DNA from: Candidatus Accumulibacter proximus
Lineage (GTDB): Bacteria > Pseudomonadota > Gammaproteobacteria > Burkholderiales > Rhodocyclaceae
NCBI GenBank assembly: GCA_016709675.1
Contig: JADJMH010000013.1
Span: 1 to 64,000, forward strand
DNA length: 64,000 nucleotides
Direction: 5' to 3'
The notes beneath the pieces are model-generated. The model was not told the origin of the DNA and searched no databases. It was given only the letters and a program-made list of their open reading frames with translations. Below, one piece after another: positions 58,170 to 64,000 of this stretch. The first letter of the stretch is position 1. Every line of letters begins with the position of its first letter. Both the position numbers and the translations under genes were made by a program.

Positions 58170-59258
58170 ATGAACGTGGCCGAGTCGCTGGCTGACTGGC
58201 TACGACTGACGCTGATTCCAGGCATTGGCGGGAGAACGCAACGCAAGCTTCTGACCGCCTTCGGGCTGCCAAATGCGATCTTCTCCGCCGGCCGACAAGC
58301 GCTGAGCGCGGTTGCTGGCGACGAAGCCGCGCGGCTCCTGCTCGACACCGACAATCTCCCCGCCGTTGAGCGAGCACTGGTCTGGTCCGAGGCGCCTGAC
58401 CAGCACCTGGTCTGTCTGGCCGACCCCGAGTATCCCCAGGCGCTGCTCCAGATTCCGGACCCACCGACGCTGCTCTACGTTCGTGGGCGACTCGATCTCC
58501 TCAACGCGGCTGCTTTGGCCATGATCGGGAGCCGTAACCCCACGCCCCAGGGTATTCAAAACGCCCAACGCTTCGCTGCCGCCCTTGCCGAAGCCGGCCT
58601 AACCATCACCAGTGGCCTTGCCTTGGGCATCGACGCTGCCGCGCACCGCGGTGCCCTGACAGCTTCAGGCAATACAGTGGCGTTCATCGGAACGGGAATT
58701 GACCGCATCTACCCGGCGACCAACCAGCAGCTAGCAATGCAAATCGCCGCCAAAGGCTCGATCATCTCAGAGTTTCCCCTTGGCACACCGCCAGTCGCCG
58801 CCAACTTCCCGCGGCGCAATCGGCTGATTGCGGGCTTATCACTCGGCGCGCTGATAGTGGAAGCAACAGTAGACAGCGGCTCTCTGATTACTGCCCGGCT
58901 AGCCTCCGAGCAAGGACGGGAGGTCTTCGCCATCCCTGGTTCGATTCACTCGCCGCAATCGCGCGGCTGCCACAGATTGATCAAACAGGGCGCAAAACTG
59001 GTTGAAACGGTTCAGGATGTGCTTGACGAACTGCGCTGGAAAAGCGCTCCAGCCAAGCCTCCTTCGCGGTCCGATTCGGCCCGGGACGTCCCGGGACTAC
59101 TGCACAGCATGGGTTTCGATCCCTGCAGCGTGGACGAGCTCGCCAACCTCAACGGCTTGACGGCTGAAGTCGTTTCGGTGATGCTGCTTCATCTGGAGCT
59201 GGATGGCCAGGTCGCCAGTCTGCCCGGTGGCCGCTATCAACGGATTTCCCAAGCCTGA
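58170..59258 (+). CDS. dprA: DNA processing protein DprA
   Basis: A 362-aa protein that loads RecA on incoming single-stranded DNA in natural transformation. The N-terminal SAM-like segment (LTLIPGIGGRTQRKLL) is followed by the Rossmann-like DprA/Smf core (ALAMIGSRNPTPQGIQN, TSGLALGIDAAAHRGAL, IAGLSLGALIVEATVDSGSL). A C-terminal winged-helix domain is present (about 310-360). The presence of dprA suggests, but does not prove, competence. Confidence 0.95.
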   Translation: MNVAESLADWLRLTLIPGIGGRTQRKLLTAFGLPNAIFSAGRQALSAVAGDEAARLLLDTDNLPAVERALVWSEAPDQHLVCLADPEYPQALLQIPDPPTLLYVRGRLDLLNAAALAMIGSRNPTPQGIQNAQRFAAALAEAGLTITSGLALGIDAAAHRGALTASGNTVAFIGTGIDRIYPATNQQLAMQIAAKGSIISEFPLGTPPVAANFPRRNRLIAGLSLGALIVEATVDSGSLITARLASEQGREVFAIPGSIHSPQSRGCHRLIKQGAKLVETVQDVLDELRWKSAPAKPPSRSDSARDVPGLLHSMGFDPCSVDELANLNGLTAEVVSVMLLHLELDGQVASLPGGRYQRISQA

Positions 59259-59269
59259 GAACCTGTACG

Positions 59270-59719
59270 ATGATCGACATCCTTGTTTACCTGTTCGCGA
59301 ACTATCACGATTTCAACGCCCGGCCAAAGACCAAGACGCTCAAGCGCAAGTTAAGCGCCGTGGGCTTCAAGGACGAAGCCATCAGCGCTGCCCTGCGCTG
59401 GCTGGATGGCCTGAAGGCTGCCGCGATCGTCGATTTGCCAAACGGCCATCGTGCGCTACGCGTTTACCTGGCCCGCGAACAGCAAAAGCTTGGCCACGAA
59501 GGCCTGGGCTTTATTGCCTTTCTTGAAGCAGCTGATCTAATCACGCCCGCCTTGCGGGAACTGGTCATTGAACGCGCCATGATGCTCGACGATGATCCCG
59601 TGCCACTTGCCAAGTTCAAGATTATCGTTTTGATGGTCCTCTGGAGTCACCAACAAGACCTCGAGCCACTGGTCGTCGAGGAATTGCTCGACGCCGGCAA
59701 CTCTCGACTACTGCACTGA
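59270..59719 (+). CDS. smg: Smg (DUF494) family protein
   Basis: A 149-aa protein of the Smg family, helical, with conserved starts MIDILVYLFANYHDF and IERAMMLDDDPVPLAKFKII. It always follows dprA in gamma- and betaproteobacteria. The function is unknown. It is co-transcribed with dprA, with only 11 bp between. Confidence 0.92.
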   Translation: MIDILVYLFANYHDFNARPKTKTLKRKLSAVGFKDEAISAALRWLDGLKAAAIVDLPNGHRALRVYLAREQQKLGHEGLGFIAFLEAADLITPALRELVIERAMMLDDDPVPLAKFKIIVLMVLWSHQQDLEPLVVEELLDAGNSRLLH

Positions 59720-60021
59720 CCACCAGTCAGGCAACCGTGCAATTCAGGCGACCATGAACAGCCGAGCCGATGACTGGCAGCCGGGCGAGAGCTCCTTCAC
59801 CACCAGGCTCTGCCGGAAAATTCCCGCGTGCTCTTGAACCGCCATTCGCCGGCCAGTATTGCTGGCACCCGCGCGTTTGCCGACAGGCCTTTCGCTACCG
59901 CCAGCGACGCCCTTACTTGCCAAGGACCGCAGAGTCCTCTTATCATGGCTCACGAGATGTCAGCCTTTGATCATCCCTTTAACCCCCCTTTGCCACTCTC
60001 CCCGGTTGATGAATGCCCCCC
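59720..60021. other. 302-bp gap between smg and topB
   Basis: I see no convincing gene or RNA. The region holds short reading frames without recognisable content and no strong hairpin with a T-run. A promoter for topB would be expected, but no clear hexamers were found. Confidence 0.4.
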
Positions 60022-62613
60022 ATGAGCAAGAAACTGATCATCACCGAGAAGCCGTCCGTTGCCGCCGACCTTGCTCGCGCCCTCGGAGGATTTGTTCGGC
60101 AGGACGACTATTACGAGAGTGAGAGCTACGTCCTTTCCTCGGCTATTGGTCACCTACTGGAGCTGGCCTGCCCGGAGGAATATGAAGTCAAGCGTGGCAA
60201 ATGGTCTTTCGCCCATCTTCCTGTAATACCACCTCGCTTCGCGCTGCAACCCATTGCGAAGACTGAAGCTCGCCTGAAGCTTCTCGTTCGGTTGATCCGG
60301 AGGAAGGATGTCAGCGGTCTGATTAACGCTTGCGACGCTGGCCGCGAAGGCGAGCTGATCTTCAACTACATCATCCAGCACGCCGCAAGTGCCAAACCCG
60401 TCGAGCGCCTGTGGCTTCAGTCGATGACCCCGCTATCCATCCGCGAGGGCTTCTCCCGACTGCGCAGCGGTAGCGAGATGCGCGGCTTGGCCAATGCCGC
60501 TGTCTGTCGATCGGAATCGGACTGGCTGGTCGGCATCAATGGCACGCGGGCGATGACCGCGTTCAACTCGAAGACTGGCGGCTTCCACCTGACCACCGTA
60601 GGCCGCGTTCAGACGCCCACCCTGGCGCTGATTGTCGATCGTGAGGACCGGATCCGCAAGTTCAAGCCTCGCAACTACTGGGACCTCGAGGGCCGCTTCA
60701 TCTGTGCCGCCGGGGAGTATCGGGGCAAGTGGTTCGACGAGAAGTTCAAGGGCAAGGATGACGACGAACATGCTCGCGCCGATCGGCTCTGGGATGAAGC
60801 CCGAGCGATCATGCTGCAAGAGAAATGCGTCGGCAAGGCCGGTGAAGTCAGCGAGGAGTCAAAGGCTTCAACCCAGCTGTCGCCCCTGCTCTACGATTTG
60901 ACCAGCCTGCAACGAGAGGCCAATGGCCGCTTCGGGTTTTCCGCCAAGGCGACGCTCGGCCTGGCGCAGGCACTCTACGAGAAGCACAAGGTACTGACCT
61001 ATCCTCGTACCGATGCTCGTGCGCTACCGGAAGACTATCGGCAGACCGTCAGCAATACGCTCGCCATGTTCAGCGGAGAGGTTCTTGGCAAGGGCCACGA
61101 TGACCTCGCCCTGGCTCGCTACGCACCTTTTGCGCACGAGATAATTGCTCGCAATTGGGTGGGCCCTAACAAGCGCATCTTTAACAATGCCAAAGTCTCG
61201 GATCACTTCGCAATCATTCCCACGCTGCAGCCACCCAAACACCTGTCTGAACCCGAGTTCAAGCTCTACGACATGGTTGTCAAGCGCTTTCTGGCAGTTT
61301 TCTATCCGGCAGCGGAATACCTGATCACGACCAGAATCACCCGCGTCGAGGGGGAACCGTTCAAGACCGAAGGCAAGGTACTTGTCCATCCGGGTTGGCT
61401 GTCCGTCTATGGCCGCGATGGCCAGGAAGGAGAGGAGGGTAATCTGGTCGCTGTGGCGCCGCAGGAGAGGGTCAAGGCTGAAGAGGTGATCCTCGGTGCC
61501 CACCAGACCAAGCCGCCGGCCCGTTATTCGGAAGCCAGCTTGCTGACCGCCATGGAAAGTGCCGGCAAGGCGATGGACGACGAGGAACTACGGGCGGCAA
61601 TGGCCGGTCGCGGTCTAGGTACTCCGGCGACGCGTGCCCAGATCATCGAGAACCTGCTTGCCGAGCAGTACCTGCTTCGTGAAGGCCGTGAGCTCGTGCC
61701 AACCGCCAAGGCCTTCTCGCTGATGACTCTCCTGAATGGTCTAGGCATCCGAGAGTTGACTGCTCCAGAACTCACCGGCGAATGGGAGTGGAAACTCGCC
61801 AGGATGGAACGTGGGGAGATGTCGCGAAGCGAGTTCATGAAGGAGATCGCGGCGATGACGCAACACATTGTCGATCGCGCCAGGAGCTACGATAGCGACA
61901 GCATTCCTGGTGACTTCGGCGAACTGACGATACCTTGCCCAAAGTGCGGTGGTTTGATCAGGGAAACCTACAAGAAATTCCAATGTCAGGCCTGCGAGTT
62001 TGCTCTCTGGAAAATTGTCGCCGGACGACAGTTCGAGGCCAGAGAAATCGAGGAGCTCCTGTCGACACGCCAGGTTGGCCCGCTGACCGGCTTCCGCAAC
62101 AAGGTGGGTCGGCCCTTCAACGCCTTGATCAAGCTTAACGCTGAAAATGCTCCGGAGTTCGATTTCGGCCAGACCAGAGGCAATGATGAAACCGGCAGCG
62201 AAGAGGTTGATTTCTCCGGAAGTGAGTCTCTGGGGGCCTGCCCAAAGTGCAGCGCACGGGTCTTCGAACACGGCATGGCCTACATTTGCGAGAAATCGGT
62301 AGGCGCAGCGAAGAGCTGTGACTTCCGCTCGGGTACGATCATCCTGCAACAGACAGTCGAACCCGAGCAGATGCGGAAACTGCTCAAGACCGGGCGTACG
62401 GACTTGCTCGGCAACTTCGTCTCAACCCGCACTCGTCGCAAGTTTTCCGCCTATCTGGTACGCGGTGCGGATGGCAAGGTCGGCTTCGAGTTCGAGAAGC
62501 GCGAACCCAGAACGGCCCGGAAGACAAGCTCGGCTACAGCCGGGAAGACCAGCCCAAAGGAAGTGCCAACCGAACCCAAGGTGCCGGCACGTCGGCCCAA
62601 GGCTGGGTCCTGA
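60022..62613 (+). CDS. topB: DNA topoisomerase III-type (type IA)
   Basis: An 863-aa type IA topoisomerase. The Toprim domain starts LIITEKPSVAADLARAL with the catalytic Glu and has NACDAGREGELIF. The active-site Tyr lies in VLTYPRTDARAL, near residue 332. The C-terminus holds two zinc ribbons (CPKCGGLIRETYKKFQCQAC and ACPKCSARVFE...C), then a Lys/Pro/Ala-rich basic tail of about 30 residues. ATG 60022 is preferred; an in-frame ATG lies at 60013. The gene follows dprA-smg in many betaproteobacteria. Confidence 0.92.
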   Translation: MSKKLIITEKPSVAADLARALGGFVRQDDYYESESYVLSSAIGHLLELACPEEYEVKRGKWSFAHLPVIPPRFALQPIAKTEARLKLLVRLIRRKDVSGLINACDAGREGELIFNYIIQHAASAKPVERLWLQSMTPLSIREGFSRLRSGSEMRGLANAAVCRSESDWLVGINGTRAMTAFNSKTGGFHLTTVGRVQTPTLALIVDREDRIRKFKPRNYWDLEGRFICAAGEYRGKWFDEKFKGKDDDEHARADRLWDEARAIMLQEKCVGKAGEVSEESKASTQLSPLLYDLTSLQREANGRFGFSAKATLGLAQALYEKHKVLTYPRTDARALPEDYRQTVSNTLAMFSGEVLGKGHDDLALARYAPFAHEIIARNWVGPNKRIFNNAKVSDHFAIIPTLQPPKHLSEPEFKLYDMVVKRFLAVFYPAAEYLITTRITRVEGEPFKTEGKVLVHPGWLSVYGRDGQEGEEGNLVAVAPQERVKAEEVILGAHQTKPPARYSEASLLTAMESAGKAMDDEELRAAMAGRGLGTPATRAQIIENLLAEQYLLREGRELVPTAKAFSLMTLLNGLGIRELTAPELTGEWEWKLARMERGEMSRSEFMKEIAAMTQHIVDRARSYDSDSIPGDFGELTIPCPKCGGLIRETYKKFQCQACEFALWKIVAGRQFEAREIEELLSTRQVGPLTGFRNKVGRPFNALIKLNAENAPEFDFGQTRGNDETGSEEVDFSGSESLGACPKCSARVFEHGMAYICEKSVGAAKSCDFRSGTIILQQTVEPEQMRKLLKTGRTDLLGNFVSTRTRRKFSAYLVRGADGKVGFEFEKREPRTARKTSSATAGKTSPKEVPTEPKVPARRPKAGS

Positions 62614-62630
62614 CCCCACAAGAGGCAGCC

Positions 62631-62646
62631 TGTTTCACGTGGAACA
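62631..62646. promoter_or_regulatory. parS site (ParB-binding)
   Basis: TGTTTCACGTGGAACA is the reverse complement of the parS at 55349-55364 and matches known parS variants. It lies in the convergent gap between the ends of topB and oxyR. Two sites 7.3 kb apart are typical of a chromosomal parS cluster near oriC. Confidence 0.85.
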
Positions 62647-62702
62647 ACGGTGGCTATCACTGCCACCATGCCGCCACAACAGCTGGCCGCAAGTACCACC
62701 CG

Positions 62703-63614
62703 TCAGACAGCGATGACGCCTGGTGGTGGCGCATCCAGAATGGCAGCTCGCAAGATATCAATGGCCTGTGGTCTGGGGAAAGTGGCCCGCCAGGCGATTA
62801 CCACCCCACGTGCCGGCGCAGGCTCACTGAAGTGGCGAAATGATAGCAGCGGGTCTTCCTGTGGCCACGATGCAGCGGCCGACGCCGGGACGACCGATAT
62901 GCCAGCGCCACTCGCCACCATGTAGCGGACTGTTTCCAGGGAGCTTCCTTCCAACGCGCCTTGCGTGCCGCCTGGCGCCGCCAGCTTGGGGCACGCCTGC
63001 ACCACCTGGTCGCGAAAGCAGTTGCCATTACCCAATAGCAGCAGGTTCTCCGAAGCTACCTGCCCTGGCTCGATCAACGTTTGCTGCGCCAGTGGATGTC
63101 CCCGTGGCATCAGGACACAAAATGGCTCCCGGTAGACAAGCCGCGATACGATACCGGGTTCCGTAAAGGGTAGAGCAACAACGATTACATCCAACTCCGC
63201 CCGACGCAGCTGCGCAGCCAGATTGACGGTGAAGTTCTCGTGCAAGAACAGCGGCATCCGCGGGGCTCGCGCGTGCAGGGCCGGAATCAGTCGCGGCAAT
63301 AGGTAGGGTGCTATCGTATAGATGACGCCGAGGCGCAATGGCCCCTGTAGCGGATCCTTACCTTGCGCGACGATTTCCCTGAGCTTTCCTGCTTCCTCCA
63401 GTACGCGTTCAGCCTGCGCGGCGACCTGATCGCCGATGGCTGTCAGGCGTACATCAGCAGAGGATCGTTCAAAAAGAATGACGCCGTGCCGCTCCTCAAC
63501 CTTTTTGAGAGCAACCGAAAGGGTGGGCTGGCTGACGTGGCATTTCTCCGCAGCGTGTCCAAAATGCCTCTCGCGCGCAAGGGTCACAATATAACGCAGT
63601 TCAGTCAAAGTCAT
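62703..63614 (-). CDS. oxyR: LysR-type peroxide regulator OxyR
   Basis: A 303-aa LysR regulator. The N-terminal HTH is MTLTELRYIVTLARERHFGHAAEKCHVSQPTLSVALKK in character. In the effector domain the redox cysteines are at exactly C199 and C208 (GNGNCFRDQVVQAC), the positions of E. coli OxyR, so the H2O2-driven disulfide switch should work. The start is ATG 63614; the frame is open upstream inside rsuA. The start overlaps the rsuA end by 14 bp. Confidence 0.93.
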   Translation of the reverse strand: MTLTELRYIVTLARERHFGHAAEKCHVSQPTLSVALKKVEERHGVILFERSSADVRLTAIGDQVAAQAERVLEEAGKLREIVAQGKDPLQGPLRLGVIYTIAPYLLPRLIPALHARAPRMPLFLHENFTVNLAAQLRRAELDVIVVALPFTEPGIVSRLVYREPFCVLMPRGHPLAQQTLIEPGQVASENLLLLGNGNCFRDQVVQACPKLAAPGGTQGALEGSSLETVRYMVASGAGISVVPASAAASWPQEDPLLSFRHFSEPAPARGVVIAWRATFPRPQAIDILRAAILDAPPPGVIAV

Positions 63615-64000
63615 CACGAAGATCCCCCAGCCCAGACGGCGATTCCAGCCACATCCATTGGCCCAAAGGCATTGCGACGGGCAGAGAAAAGCCACCGATG
63701 GCAATCCGATGCAATCCCGCCACACGATTGCCGACTGCCGCGACCATTCGCTTCACCAGATGATACTTCCCCTGCGTCACAGTCAAGCACAGCTTTCGCT
63801 CGTTCAATAGAGTGCAGGCGGTGGCTGCCACCAATTTCGATTCGCCATGCAACTCGACTCCGCCGAGCAGCGCAGCGCGTTGCGCTTCGTCTATTGGATG
63901 GCGGGTGATCACCTCATAAATCTTCGGCACCAGCTTTCGCGGCGAAGTATAGCGGTGAATGAAAGAGCCATCGTCCGTCAGCAGAAGCAGGCCTGTCGTA
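63601..64000 (-). CDS. rsuA: 16S rRNA pseudouridine(516) synthase RsuA, C-terminal part
   Basis: The reading frame enters from beyond the window edge and reads TGLLLLTDDGSFIHRYTSPR, then VPKIYEVITRHPIDE, to the stop at 63601. TGLLLLTDD is the conserved region downstream of the catalytic Asp of the RsuA/RluB/E/F family, and the YEV...L segment is also typical. RluE or RluF cannot be excluded, because the S4 domain and catalytic GRLD segment are outside the window. It overlaps the oxyR start. Confidence 0.82.
   Translation of the reverse strand, partial: TTGLLLLTDDGSFIHRYTSPRKLVPKIYEVITRHPIDEAQRAALLGGVELHGESKLVAATACTLLNERKLCLTVTQGKYHLVKRMVAAVGNRVAGLHRIAIGGFSLPVAMPLGQWMWLESPSGLGDLRDDFD

Overview
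The window is GC-rich (by eye roughly 60-65 %) Gram-negative chromosome, densely packed with housekeeping genes. The gene content and order point to a betaproteobacterium, most likely Rhodocyclales and possibly Accumulibacter-like (an inference): def-fmt, rsmB-DUF4390-ntrY-ntrX-trkA, LysM-dprA-smg-topB, hemE/priA, heme d1 genes (nirJ, nirN), diheme cytochrome c, NtrY/NtrX and an NDUFA9-like SDR.

Layout. (1) 1-5887: a type I restriction-modification island with the end of a RhuM-family gene, hsdS broken by an in-frame TAG, hsdR and a YgjP-like metalloprotease. hsdS is visibly AT-richer than its neighbours. (2) 5979-10471: a 4.5 kb inverted-repeat structure in which two IS110-family (IS1111-type) copies, each frameshifted at a different place, flank an intact IS1182-type transposase. 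(3) 10481-22055: uvrD, an HDOD protein with a long leader, 5-formyl-THF cyclo-ligase, a frameshifted slt, an SDR, cca, trmL, gpsA, ubiC, a DUF192 protein and a small secreted protein. (4) 22177-25028: a nirJ-nirN heme d1 operon behind a near-perfect FNR/Anr box. (5) 25209-33577: mscS, a cardiolipin synthase, gluQ, argB, a HAD nucleotidase and a six-PAS GGDEF-EAL protein. (6) 33585-45845: acyltransferase, hemB, a candidate structured sRNA with its own terminator, engB, cytochrome c4, a CBS protein, a ROK kinase, an MFS carrier, ppx with a coupled membrane protein, and priA. (7) 45846-64000: a DnaA-box/AT-rich gap, hemE, trkA, ntrX, ntrY, DUF4390, rsmB, an S1/P1 nuclease, fmt, def, LysM, dprA, smg, topB, oxyR and the end of rsuA.

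Two copies of the canonical parS 16-mer, in opposite orientations, lie in convergent intergenic gaps 7.3 kb apart (55349-55364 and 62631-62646). Together with the DnaA boxes beside hemE they suggest that the right half of the window is in the origin-proximal, ParB-loaded part of the chromosome.

The least-explained elements are the hsdS-TAG-hsdR reading frame, the sRNA candidate at about 35705-35853 with an anti-Shine-Dalgarno loop, the noncoding 3' ends of the IS110 copies (possible bridge RNA), an NtrX with a degenerate ATPase domain, and the membrane protein coupled to ppx. I saw no CRISPR array, rRNA or tRNA gene. A clearly new multi-gene system is not evident.
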